Below are positions 23,501 through 33,758 of a stretch of 41,136 nt of DNA, piece by piece. The notes under the pieces were generated by a model that was not told where the DNA came from, searched no databases, and worked only from the letters and a program-made list of their open reading frames with translations. Position 1 is the stretch's first letter. Each line of letters begins with the position of its first letter. The stretch is taken from positions 1 through 41,136 of the forward strand of contig JAYMSP010000797.1 of NCBI GenBank assembly GCA_036897095.1. Reading direction: 5' to 3'. Source of the stretch: Plantago elongata. Its lineage: Eukaryota > Streptophyta > Magnoliopsida > Lamiales > Plantaginaceae. The position numbers and the translations under genes are program-made.

Positions 23501-24062
23501 TCGTGGATGGCATAATCACTTGTACAAACATCATGCACACAACAGTGTCTTTAGTAGGAATGGAATCAATCACACAAGAAGAATTTGAGTGGCTAACAAC
23601 ACGACCAAAAATCGTTATTGCGGGTGGAATAATAGGTCGACTCTTCAATGATCTTTCTTCTTATGAGGTACTGCAAAATTTATGTGTATCTTTCAAAAGT
23701 ACATTGTATTCCCTACATATATACAATTATTTTGTCTTTGTTGCATATTGTAGAGGGAAACGGAGGAAGAGGGTTATTTTGCGGCCGGCATTGATTGCTA
23801 CATGAAGGACCATTTAGTGACAAAAGAAGAGGCTTCAGCTAGATTGATTGAAATGATTGAAAATGCGTGGAAGGATACTAACGAAGAGTGCCTTATGCCA
23901 TCAAACTATCCACGAATTGTTGTTACACGTATTCTCAACTTTAATCGCTTAGTTGAAGTTTTCTACAAAAACTACGTTGATGGTTACACAGAGGCAGCCA
24001 AAAATGTTGTCAAACAAGACATTATTGCGTTGCTTGTGGATTCCGTAGAGATTGATTTCTGA
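20581..24062 (+). CDS. Terpene synthase, TPS-a-like (probable sesquiterpene synthase), 7 exons
   Basis: Class I terpene synthases ionise a prenyl diphosphate and cyclise it with Mg2+. Exons 20581-20709, 21706-22000, 22125-22509, 22628-22849, 23078-23216, 23422-23667 and 23754-24062 join in frame to 574 codons plus stop, with GT-AG introns and the classical seven-exon TPS layout. No plastid transit peptide is visible: the N-terminus goes within ~35 residues to [10 protein letters not shown], so a cytosolic farnesyl-diphosphate user is likeliest (inference). Its RxW element is degenerate (RH then seven residues before Trp). Motifs: RDR at 285-287, DDTYD at 322-326, and the NSE motif N466, S470, E474 within NDLSSYERE, split by intron 6. 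An Asp/His-rich insert ([10 protein letters not shown]) in exon 2 makes it slightly longer than usual. No frameshift or stop was found. Product cannot be predicted; a TPS-b monoterpene synthase lacking its plastid peptide is the alternative. The exon 2 acceptor could also be six bases later, in frame. Confidence 0.9.
21324..21456. mobile_element. Tourist-like MITE in terpene synthase intron 1
   Basis: The left end GGCTGTGTTCTCTTCAACTG pairs with the right end (reverse complement GATTGTGTTCTCTTCAACTG), and the match continues several bases inward. TTA flanks both sides (21321-21323 and 21457-21459), fitting the three-base PIF/Harbinger target. The interior has CAGTCCAGTTCAG-type repeats. It lies in the long first intron and does not touch the coding frame. 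Confidence 0.75.
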
Positions 24063-24086
24063 AACTATAAATGTTATATAGCACTA

Positions 24087-24126
24087 GTATGTATGCATGT
24101 ATGATGTGTGTGTATGTATGTATGTA
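24087..24126. repeat. TATG/TG microsatellite in the terpene synthase 3' UTR
   Basis: Repeated TATG, TG and GTAT units lie 25-65 bases after the stop codon. This simple repeat is likely to vary in length between individuals. Confidence 0.7.
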
Positions 24127-24189
24127 GTTTGCTTGAAGTTATGAATTAGTCTGTTTACGAGTTATGGTATTGGGTTTTAGACCATTGAT

Positions 24190-24710
24190 GGTGTATATGA
24201 TTTGGCCGAGCAGTCTTGACCCAAATTTCAAACTCGATCCGGAATGATCCGACTTGAATTCGAAAGTAGACTTAAATTATCATATTCATCATACACGAAA
24301 ATGATCCGAGATTCGATTCGATTCCGAAATTAACATAACCGAAAATGACCCGAAACACGAATTGATCCGGTATATCCGAAATGACCAGATTCGAAGCGCC
24401 CCGATTAGGATGATATGAATAGACCCGACCCAAAATGACCCAAATTAGAATTGACATGAAACCACCCGACCCGAAATGACCCGAGTTTAGAATTGACCTG
24501 AAATGACCCGAGTTTAGAATTGACCTGAAATGACCCGATCCGAAATGACCTGAATCCAAATTGACCCAAATCACCCGGTCTGAAATGACCCGAATTAGAA
24601 TTAACCCAGAATCATTCGATCCGAAATGACCCGGATTAGAATTAAGCCGAATAATCCGATGCGTACTCAAACGATCCTATATGACCCGAATTAGATTTGA
24701 CGCGAAATCA
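24190..24710. repeat. 27-bp minisatellite (TGACCCGA-type) downstream of the terpene synthase
   Basis: The array is built on the theme AAATGACCCGA, then TTAGAATTGACCTG. Two copies are perfect and adjacent (24474-24500 and 24501-24527); others are diverged, and flanking copies shorten to CCGAAATGACC. It keeps a minus-strand frame open over 130 codons (repeats of SGHFGS), which reflects the repeat unit, not a gene. Related degenerate words recur at 25575-25700. Confidence 0.75.
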
Positions 24711-25719
24711 CAAGTATCACAGTGTATTCCATTACTAGATGGCACATCTTAAAGCATGAACCTCTTATAACTTGTTCATGTAAAGGAATAAACTAAAGTT
24801 ATTGTATATGACTAGATATTTTATTGTACTATAGGAAAGTTAGTTGGAAATGAAGTATCTCTTTTATTAAATCTCATATAATTTTATCTACAATCTTTTT
24901 AAAAATATTTTGAACATATTTATGAATTCACCTCGATAAGACGATTCCATAGACATTAATCTTGAATGCTACTATTATAATACTAGAATGATCGCAACAT
25001 GCTACGAATGATATTTTTTTTCTTATTTTCACTTAAATTTTCAATCTGCAAAAAAGAATGACTTTTAAAATTTATCCAACAAACTTGTACCTTTTAGTAC
25101 TCTACTTAAAAAAATTAAAAGTAAATGTAGGTGTGATTGAATTGTATTATGTTCATCAATAAATCATACTAGTATACGTTCTCCGTTTACAAGTATAATT
25201 GTGTATCATCTATCAATTGTTTGAATATGACTTCAAACTCCTCATAAACCATTACATAATTCACTTATAGAAACATTATAGTATTTATCAACAGATATGA
25301 GACAAAAATACAGTATAAGAAGAAACACAATTATTAAAATGAAAAGGACTACAAAGATGATGATATGGTACATTTCCCTGAAGCATATTGCATAGTAAGT
25401 AGCAAACTAATTACACCCTCATGTTCTTTGTCAATTCAAACCCAAAGTCACAAAATCTAATTAAAGAAGTCTTTCACAAGTTAGAATTAGAACAAAGAGA
25501 CTTTCAACATTAATACAGTTATCATTGTATAGTATATTAAAAATGTGCATAGTATAAAACTACTTCAATATTCAACCCGAAACAATTCAAAATATTTTAG
25601 TTCGAGAACGACCCAAATCCGAAAATATTTAACCTGAAATAATTTGAACTTTTTTAATTCAAAATGATCCAAACCCAAATAACACCCAAATCCAAAAATA
25701 GTCGACTAACAATATCCAA
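24711..25719. other. Intergenic DNA between the minisatellite and the TPS relic
   Basis: This AT-rich stretch holds no ORF of note. From about 25575 it contains diverged CCGAAA/AACCCGAA words like those of the minisatellite upstream. That suggests the duplicated segment carried some of the repeat with it. Confidence 0.45.
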
Positions 25720-25803
25720 ATGAAACTAAACAATATTCGCCATAGAACCTATCTCCCTAGTTTATGGGGCGACCACTTCATGAACTCTCAATGTGATTCA
25801 AAG
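25720..25803 (+). pseudogene. Orphan terpene synthase exon 1 (duplicate relic)
   Basis: From about 25728 to 25825 the DNA matches exon 1 plus the start of intron 1 of the gene at 20581 with about six differences in 100 bases. The encoded run [18 protein letters not shown] differs by a single residue, and CDSK follows before the same GGTATAA donor. The first half of exon 1 is gone; an in-frame ATG at 25720 lies in unrelated flanking sequence. No exons 2-7 were found downstream before 28 kb. It is a truncated tandem copy on the same strand. Confidence 0.85.
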
Positions 25804-26340
25804 GTATAATTGTTTTTCTATCTAGTTCAATTTAACATGTGATTTTTATAATATGAATTTTTTAATATTATTTTTAATATTATTTATGAGTTATACGCAT
25901 ACGAAGTTTAAAACATTAAACATAAAATGTCAAAATGAATCATCCAATTTGAAACAAAGTGCATATGTATAAATAATATATAATTTCCTATAATTGATTT
26001 AAGAGCATACATTTTACTATATATTTTTACTAATAAGATTCATGGATACAATTAAGGTTATCTCGGCTAATATATTTACGACATTGGTATTCCGCCAGCG
26101 GATTGGGTCTATCCAACACAAATTAATTTGCTTTGAAAATAATGATGTTCATGTCCGAATCTGACATATACTCAAATCCGTTCCATAACTTTGTGATAAG
26201 ACCAGGTCGAAACATTTTATGATTAAGTTAGTAAAGCTACATTTTTTCCCGTTGGTGGGGAGGAGGGATTGAGGTTTAGCGATGTGATATTATGTTTCTA
26301 AATAATATTTTTTTGGTGGCGCCGTATATATATAAAGACA
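25804..26340. other. Non-coding AT-rich region
   Basis: Beyond about 25 bases of residual TPS intron 1 similarity, no genes or recognisable elements were seen. Confidence 0.5.
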
Positions 26341-26800
26341 TGTGGTTGTTGAAAATCGGGAGGGGAATTTGACATATACACTTCGAGGGAAGTCTCTTCG
26401 ATCTTCTTTATACTTTCTAATACATAACGGATGGTGGTTGGACTCTATTTAATCTCCTTTCTACTTTTTTGATCTGTAACAAACAATGGTACGTGGAAGG
26501 GGTGAGAGGGATCAATCGTAGCATGGGAAATTAGGTTTGTAACTGTGTGTGTAGTGGGATTGACTACATACCAATGATGGTTGTTGGGAAACGGGGTGGG
26601 TGGGGGTTGGGGGGTAATTGAAGATATTATTTGGAAGAAGGATCTTTTTTCAATCTTCTCTTTATTTTCTTGATCTCCGTAATGGGCCGGGCGGGATAAA
26701 AAATGACTGTCACTTGTAAAAAATAATTATAGAATAATAACTTTGTGTCTGGCGGGGTGGGGTGACCACATACCACCGTAGGGTTGTTGGGAAATGACCT
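26340..26800. repeat. Two to three degenerate ~230-bp direct repeats
   Basis: Blocks beginning with GTTGTTGAAAATCGGGAGGG (about 26345), GTTGTTGGGAAACGGGGTGG (about 26580) and GTTGTTGGGAAATGACC (about 26783) share order. A G-rich start is followed by TTCGATCTTCTTTAT- or TTCAATCTTCTCTTTAT-like words, then GACTACATACCA- or GACCACATACCA-like words. Identity is low to moderate. They may belong to the Helitron-like element ending at 27153. Confidence 0.5.
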
Positions 26801-27125
26801 TATGTATTGATTATGTTGTATTCTTTCGTATCTTTTTTGCATTTGAGGGATACAATATTTTTTAAATATGTATTTGTTACTAAATTAACATGTCAATTAT
26901 GGTAGGACCGGATCTAAAAACGTATTTGTCATGATCACTCATGATGAGTCGTAATTTCATATTTTCTATAGTAAGCATAAGAAAACTCAATTGTATAGTA
27001 TTGGATGAAGAATAACTATTCAATGACATCACGATCAACATTGTTTTTATACATAATTTGACTATCTTATCTTTTCGATTACTTTATTTATCTCCTTTGT
27101 AATTTATTATAAAAAGTAAATTATA

Positions 27126-27153
27126 CCGTGTCATCGCCACGGATTAATACTAG
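27126..27153 (+). mobile_element. Helitron-like 3' terminus
   Basis: A short hairpin (CCGTG, loop, CACGG) is followed by ATTAATA and then CTAG, with T next. Plant Helitrons end in a GC-rich hairpin a few bases before CTRR and insert before T. The 5' TC end was not located, so the element's extent is unknown; it probably includes DNA to the left. Confidence 0.55.
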
Positions 27154-28309
27154 TTTAAAGAGAAAGATAAAATTAAACAAATAAATTAGTAAGATGAAAA
27201 AAAGAAATATGTGGGTCACTCAATTATTCTTGCATGGTAAATATATGGGTTAAAATCTTAAATATTATTAAACTTCATAAATTTCGACACACATATTGTC
27301 AAACTTTAATTTTGATACATATATTTTCAAACTTTTAGATGGTTTTGCACGTATATAATTTATGTTGGGTTTTACGTATTACATTACACACGTGTTCAAC
27401 TAATGCATGCCATCCTTTTTTTCTTCCTACCGCTCAGTCACCATAAGAACGCAAAATCATAATATTAGGTTAAATCATCTTCAACCACTTAGAATTTCAC
27501 CCTATTTTATTTTGAACTTGCTAATCTATCAATTGCTAACTTGTGCTAATTAAATAATTAATAGGTTGGAAGCTACGGTTATTGTGTGACGGTGATCTTG
27601 ATGAAACCACCATGGACGGACACCTGATTATGATGCATACTTCAACAACAATTCATATTTGGTAATGGCTTGCAATCATGTTTGGTTATGGATTTAATGG
27701 GTAAGTACTTTATCAATTAAATCTAAACTCGGTCGATGGGTCGAGTTGGGACAATTATACTTGCTTGGAATGCAAACAACTTTATAAAGCTCTGTTACGG
27801 AACTAAGGAACACAAAAATAGTTAGATCAATCACGGTAATTGAATTAACGCAGATTGATAATCCTAACTTAGACAAAGAATTAGGATTAGAGAAGAAGAA
27901 CGAAAAAAGAAGTGAAGATCTTTTCTTGCGTAGATGCAATTGAGCGTGTATGTAATGTAATACGTAAAATTCAACATAAATTATATATGTGCAAAATTAT
28001 TTAAAAGTTTAGAAATATATGCATGAAAATAAAAATTTAATTATATGTGTGTCAAAATTTTAACTCTAAATATATTGTATTATTTCATAAAAAATGTATG
28101 AATTTATTGATTATTTTGTTGGACGAAGAAAATTAAAGGATTAGTATGAATAATTGATTAGTAAAAAACCCTATTTCATATATCTATTTTATTTTTTTAG
28201 AACTTCATGTATCTCATTCAAAACCACAAGGTCCACAATTCTGCTACTTCTTCAATCCAATTCCACCCGATGCTTGAGAATTGTGGGTTTTAAGGTAAAA
28301 CCTTGGGAA
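27154..28309. other. Intergenic region upstream of the uncharacterised gene
   Basis: AT-rich, with no gene seen. The last 150 bases (from about 28154) are open in frame with the next gene, but their translation (MISKKPYFIYLFYF) looks like untranslated leader rather than protein. Confidence 0.5.
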
Positions 28310-30723
28310 ATGTCTGCACCTCCTCCTCCAATGGACCCAAGATACGAGCAATGGCTTAGAGACGAAGTGATTTACCTCCATTCCCTCTGGCACCAAGGCC
28401 CTCCTCCACCACCACATGCCACCGTCTTCCGCCACGATCTCCACCCCAACCAATCTACTCGCTTTAAGAAACAAAAAACCCACAACAAAAACAAACTCCC
28501 AATCAATTCATCTCCAGGCAAAGAATGGCCATGTCCTCCTACTCCACCTCCAATATCCGACAACTGGCCACCTTTCCCAAACCCTCCCCAAATTGATAAC
28601 TCCTCTGTAAAACTGAAACCCCAAACGAATGCTCTCCAAATCGCTCGAAAATTCTTGCGTGTTCGCGACGATTCTGATTCTGATGAAATTGGAAGTGAGA
28701 GCAGTGGTGATGAGTCGATGGAATTGGAAGGAGGTGATGGGAGTGAAGAGTATGAGTTTTTTTTTAATTTATTGATGGGGGATGATGAATTGAAGGAGTA
28801 TTATGTGAAGAATTATGTGCAGGGAGAATTTAGTTGTTTGGTGTGTGGGGCGTTGGGTGGGAAGAAGATGGGGAAGAAGTATGGGGGGTGTATGGCATTG
28901 GTTCAGCATTCGGTTAGCATTTCAAAGACGAAGAGGAGACGGGCGCATAGGGCCTTTGGGCAGGCGGTTTGTAAGGTTCTGGGTTGGGATATTGATCAGT
29001 TACCGACCATTGTTTCGTTGTTGAGTGAGACTAAGGTAGTTTGTTTTTGTTTTTCTAGAGTTTGTTTGATTGGTTTGAGATGATGAATGTGAGTTTTCTT
29101 GTAGGTGAATGCTGATTTGGCTGCTAAGGAGAGCAATGTGGAATTAACTGGGGATGTAGTTTCTTTGCCTAGCGAACATGCTTCATCGGACGTGCAGGTA
29201 GTTTGGTATTAGTATTTGGTGGAGTGATTTGAGATGAGTGAGAAATGTTCTTCCTTTTGGATTTGGTGTGATGATTTAGTTTCTTTTTAGGTGAATGTTG
29301 ATTTGGCAAATAAAGACACTTCAAATCTAACGTCTCCTGCCTGCAATATGGACTCGGGTAAGGATGATAGTTTGGGAGTAGTTGCATTTGCAGCAAGTGG
29401 AGCTGCTGTTTCATTTGCGAGTGAGCATACATCTGGAGACCTAGAGGTAATTGATTTGTGTTCATTTGGTACTTCGGGTTTGAGAGAGAAGGTTGACTCT
29501 TCTTGGAATAGAAATTAAATTGAATGTTTTTAGGGGAATGTTTGTCGTGATGATAAGGAGGCAACTGCCTGCAATGTTCCTGCTGCTGAAGATAATATTG
29601 GTGGTTTAGTGTCTCAAAGTGTGGTTGGATCTTTGCTAAATGAACTTACATCAGGTGACACACAGGTAGTATATTTTGGCCTCTTGGACCTTTTTTTATT
29701 GCAGTAAATATGTTACTATTTAAGAAATGAAGATTGAGATTTTTGTGGCAGAATGATAATTCCGACAATAAGGAGTCCTTGGTTGCTGTTGTTTGCAATG
29801 TGGATCCAGTAGAGGGTGATATCAGTGTAATAGTGCCCGAGAGTGGAGCTAATGTTAGTGGCGCATCACCAAGTAGTGACTACATAGGCGAGGTATGTTC
29901 GACTCAAGACTTCTGATAGTTTCTCTAGCTAGTTGAGTTTCACTTGTTTTGTTACGAGGAAATTCAAGAGGTTTGAGGAGTACCTTTACGTGAACCAGAA
30001 TTCTGCCACAACTCTTCCCGACAACTCTGGGGGGCTTGCACCAGAGGTTTTGATGTTCATAGATTAACTGGTTTCGTTTTTCCTCTCCCCTTTTAATTAT
30101 TTATGGATATAAGTTTCATTTCAAGATATATTCCAAGACACTGGAAAATAGAAACATATTAATAATTTCCAGCTGCATTTATTACAAATAAAAGGAATGG
30201 AAAATAGATGACACAAGTGGAATTCCAGGTGCTAAGGACCCTGTATCTATGAGGAAGTAAAATGAACTCCTGTATATATACAGTAACGAGCCTCATTAGC
30301 AGGAATTTGTAAGCCTGTTGCATTAGTGGTCTTGATGAGATAGTTTCCTGCATCTGTTCTATTTGATGATACTATCATGACTATGATCGACTTAGTTTAA
30401 GATGCATTTTTACATGTTGCAACCAATTGTTGATGATCGGATCGATGCTTCAACTTTTTATTAAGTCTCTTTGCTAAACAAAGAAATGTTCTTTCTCCAA
30501 CTGCTGATAATCTCTTTCTGTTTCTGCATCATATCCATTAAAAACCTGGTAAACTACATATATGATCCTTACTTATCTTACCCAAGATATTTGAATGCTA
30601 CAGGCTGCTCCAGATGAAAACAATGGTGCTGGAAAACCAATGCCAGATTTGCATATTGAGAATGCTGCTGTTGGCGAAAGTAAGACTGAAACTGAGAACA
30701 CAATGGACTCCGACACTCCGTGA
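28310..30723 (+). CDS. Uncharacterised plant protein with Cys/His finger-like block; 6 phase-0 exons
   Basis: Exons 28310-29035, 29105-29197, 29291-29446, 29534-29665, 29752-29892 and 30604-30723 (stop TGA) join to 455 codons plus stop. All borders are GT-AG and every junction is phase 0. The ATG at 28310 (MSAPPPPMDPRYEQWLRDE) was preferred to one 156 bases upstream. The protein has a Pro-rich first 100 residues with a basic Lys-rich patch, an acidic Ser/Asp/Glu stretch (about 125-150), then a compact block at about 147-233. That block has C176, C179, C194, H200 and H213 and ends AHRAFGQAVCKVLGWDIDQL. The Cys/His spacing suggests a zinc-binding module of unusual form. The remainder is Ser/Asp/Val-rich and looks disordered. 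Nuclear function is plausible, but I do not recognise the family. Confidence 0.75.
29969..30046 (+). other. Possible extra cassette exon of the uncharacterised gene
   Basis: Between exons 5 and 6 lies a 78-base open segment. It has an AG acceptor (AATTCAAG) and a GT donor, reads RFEEYLYVNQNSATTLPDNS and ends GGLAPE. Length and phase (0-0) would insert 26 residues without shifting the frame, like the neighbouring exons. The acceptor has a weak pyrimidine tract, so use is uncertain. Confidence 0.35.
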
Positions 30724-31455
30724 TGAGATAGATGGTTTATGTGTGTGAGCCAAAATACCTGATGTATTCTTCATCAGCACGTTTTGATCGATTTAATGAG
30801 TCAAGCACTAATACTGATGTAACCTTGCGTGATCCTGGGCTTGATTAGATTCCGGTGATATATAGTCTCATCCCATACGAGCTTGGGAAGCTCCGAACTC
30901 AATTGTGTTGAATAACAATTGTTTGCTTTATCCTGCAATTGCAAACTATCACCGCAGAAATGAGTGACTAATAATTCTTTTTAATGTTTACCGTGCTGAT
31001 TAGGCAATTTAGTTGCATCAGCATGTATGTCTTTTGTTAAAGTCTGAAATATCTCGGGATCTTCATTATCCTATCCACCAACCATAAACTGTTGTTAAAA
31101 TCCGACCTATCCTTCAAATAAGACTACGTAAAATAAAAAGATAACTTTTACGAGCAGATCCTCCTGCCCTGTGTGTAATGGAAACCTTGTAAACTAAGGC
31201 TCAGTTCCCTTAACTTAAATTTATTGGATTCAAGTGTAGTATACAATATAATTGAACCGGATTGAACTGAATAGATTGAAGGATATTTTAGTTGAATAGA
31301 ATATAATCTAAGCATCATAATGCTAGTAAGCATAAACATCTAACTTTTTAGCTTAAGCATCTTGCATAAACAAGAATGAGTAAAGTTGAGAGCATGTTGA
31401 CCTAAGATCTTTGCTCTTTCATAAGCATATTAAGAGTTAGGTCTAAGAATAGTAC
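30724..31455. other. 3' UTR and intergenic DNA
   Basis: The 3' UTR of the preceding gene is followed by AT-rich sequence. GGCTCAGTTCCCTTAACTTA at about 31198 resembles the left end of the MITE in the TPS intron, but no inverted partner was confirmed. The element to the right inserted after AGTAC (31451-31455). Confidence 0.45.
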
Positions 31456-32274
31456 TGTTGAGGTGAAAGCCCAATCTTCGGGTATGACAAAAACTAACTA
31501 AGTCCACTAGATTAGGATCCTTAAATAACGGTAGTCTTCAACTTCAAGATCAATCATCTAGGATATAACCATGCACAAATGACTAGAGTAGGAGTTAGAA
31601 CCTTAAGATCCGGCTTGCCTTGAATCAAGCCGGATGTGAGACTTTACTCGAGAGTGATTATGAGTCGACTCCGTATAAATGAAGGTCTAAAGATTATAGT
31701 AAATTGTGAAGATCAAGTGAGCTCGTTCATTCACCTTGAGAAGTGTGCCATATTTATATCCCAATTAGAGGTAGACCCTTTGGGTTGTGCCAAGTGTAGG
31801 CTAAGATTAAGCCAACAAGGCTTAATTAAGCCCATGGATCATAGTATTGTCATAACCCATCTAGCATTTGAGCCTCAAGGCTAGATTAGTCATTTTGTAG
31901 GATCTTTGAAGGCATCTTCGTCCTCTCGTCTGAGAATACATCCGAGGGTAATTTTCCGGATCTAGACGTCTGGAACTGATTGTGCCTTCCTCTACTAACG
32001 TGCTATGATTTGCCACACTTGGTTCTCTTTAGGTTCGGATGTAGACTCATATGTGTTTGTGGTCCGGACTTGCCTCCTCTTGGATGTAGCACTTTGGTCC
32101 GGATATCCTTATCACGGTATTCTTGTATGTTTTAGCCTGTCTAGACCTCTGATGGCCTTTAGCTCGAGATCCTATGATCGTATCCTTGAGGCCTTGCCCT
32201 TTTAATACCGTGATGCCTTAGGATCCATTCGTGAGACATCCAAATAACGGATTGGACATATTTCCGTATCAACA
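31456..32274 (-). mobile_element. 3' LTR of a Tat-lineage Ty3/gypsy retrotransposon
   Basis: The block has inverted ends, TGTTGA at the left and TATCAACA at the right (819 bp). On the minus strand a TATA box (GATATAAATA, 31760-31751) sits about 515 bases from the LTR start at 32274, with a plausible transcript start downstream. A purine tract directly adjoins the right end. Minus orientation follows from the pol genes to the right. The 5' LTR must lie beyond the window, so the target duplication (candidate AGTAC) cannot be checked. Confidence 0.75.
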
Positions 32275-32287
32275 TATGTCCCCCTAG
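32275..32287 (-). other. Polypurine tract
   Basis: The minus strand reads CTAGGGGGACATA immediately before the LTR start TGTTGATACGG. This is where plus-strand DNA synthesis would be primed in a Ty3/gypsy element. Confidence 0.65.
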
Positions 32288-32428
32288 TTTCAAGTATCTT
32301 AGTAGAAGATAGTTGGGAACTATAAGAGGAGAAATCTTTCGTTCAATCATTTCCATGAGAAAAAAGAAATCCGGGTCCAATGGTTCTTGAAGTTCTTTTT
32401 GAGTGTATCTCTCCCTCCGCCCTTTTTC

Positions 32429-32461
32429 TTACAGTCCGAAGTAGAAAACTTCAGACTGTAA
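32429..32461. repeat. Hairpin upstream of antisense unit A
   Basis: TTACAGTCCGAAGT and ACTTCAGACTGTAA form a 14-bp stem with one mismatch and a five-base loop. It lies about 270 bases before the antisense TATA box. It could fold in RNA from either strand. Confidence 0.5.
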
Positions 32462-32727
32462 CTCTAAGAAAAGAGTATTTGATCCTGAGAGACACTTCAC
32501 GAACGTCTGAACAGATTGACATCTGTGAGAATGTGTTTATCATTCGAATGTTGAGACATCCGAAATGATCACTTGAATAGTGTAGCCACGCTCGGTGCGA
32601 CGATTGGGCTGACATATTGTGTCTTTTCGTTTTCTGAATTGTACTGTGATCGTTGGATCAAACAGATCAACGGTGGATCTGAACAATAAAATAGTAATAA
32701 ATGCTTGCGCTACCCAAATTTTCCTCC

Positions 32728-32735
32728 TATAAATA
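32728..32735 (+). promoter_or_regulatory. TATA box of antisense unit A
   Basis: TATAAATA followed by a G-run lies upstream of a leader exon, an intron (about 32811-32889) and the start codon at 32891. It points away from the LTR and opposite to pol. A matching block precedes unit B. Confidence 0.55.
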
Positions 32736-32890
32736 GGGGGTAGTCACTTTCATTTTTTACCATCGCTCCCAGAAAATTTCACACATCCGAAGTGAAGAAA
32801 TTAACCGAGGTATGTTCCGCTATCGTGTTTGGCTTCGGATCTCTTGACCTCAGGATCCTAAATATCGTACGTTAATTTTCTTCATGCAGG

Positions 32891-33190
32891 ATGTCGAAGA
32901 ATCTCTCCGGACCGTCGCGCTGGGCACATTACCGGAACAAGTATGATGCTCGCACCACTTTGGCTGATCCAGTGATTCTGGATCCGGTCTTGCACTAGCT
33001 TATGTGCCATGTGCGAGCTCTTTGGGAGCTGAAAGAGATTGGTAAAAAGGCCAATCTTATGCAAGCTCGGGCACGGAAGAAGAACAAGAGAGAGGCTCGG
33101 AGGAAGGCGCGAGCTCGGATGGCGGCGGTGGCAGATCTGACTACCAGTGTGGAGACCGAGGAGTCGAGCACGAATGATCCAGCATGGTGA
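32891..33190 (+). pseudogene. Antisense ORF A of the Tat element (small basic protein)
   Basis: An ATG directly after a TTCATGCAGG acceptor opens a 100-codon frame: MSKNLSGPSRWAHYRNKY, an in-frame TAG at 32996-32998, then an Arg/Lys/Ala-rich helix (KKNKREARRKARARM) and an acidic tail ending NDPAW. Apart from the single stop it is open throughout. Antisense ORFs between pol and the 3' LTR are a known trait of Tat elements. The role of this one is unknown; its basic helix suggests nucleic-acid contact (inference). Confidence 0.45.
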
Positions 33191-33750
33191 AGGCGGGGTA
33201 TGCCGCGTTAAATATGTAATTTTTACATCTTTTGCTACTTCGGACAAATTTTCATTCGACTCCTGTAATTATTAATCTTATTTCGCTCCGTCTTCAACTT
33301 GGATAATCCTTCGGATGTATGTATGAACCTCGCATATATTAAATTTTGTATTCTCTTCGGATCTACTTGATGTCTTGTTTGTTCAAACAATCTCCTGTGC
33401 TTGCGTTGTAAAATGAATCGATCATCTGAAGCAATTAGAATTCCTGAGTTCACTTAGGACCCTAATAGAATAGCCAAGGTAACTGGGTGAACAATATCTG
33501 AAGTAAACAAGTCTGTTAGTGAACCACCAAATTCATCTGACTTCGAATAACCAGTTTGATATATTCGAACTAATCTTCATCTAAAGGTATGTGGCATCCG
33601 GGGGGGATACCAAACGTCGTCAAGTGTATTAATGTCCGAATATGTCTTTTCAACTTCCTAAGTGATCCCAACGATTGGATCAAAAGTAGTGGGTGGTTAG
33701 ATCATGGGCACGATCTTCGAGGCGGATGGATTTTCCAAATTATCCCCCTC
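33191..33750. other. Spacer between antisense units A and B
   Basis: No ORF of note. From about 33667 the sequence repeats the promoter theme of unit A (CAACGATTGGATCAAAAGTA against ATCGTTGGATCAAACAGATC). The spacer therefore probably ends in the second promoter. Confidence 0.5.
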
Positions 33751-33758
33751 TATATATA
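33751..33758 (+). promoter_or_regulatory. TATA box of antisense unit B
   Basis: TATATATA within CCCCCTCTATATATAGGGTTG lies in the same context as the unit A box (CCAAATT, pyrimidines, TATA, G-run, GTCA..TTTCATT-like). A leader, an intron (donor near 33927, acceptor CCTTCCTTAG at 34203) and the start codon at 34205 follow. Confidence 0.55.

Noticed and set aside
24272-24670. 132-codon minus-strand frame with repeated SGHFGS
   Set aside because: Openness comes from the 27-bp minisatellite, whose unit length is a multiple of three. The protein is just the repeat translated.
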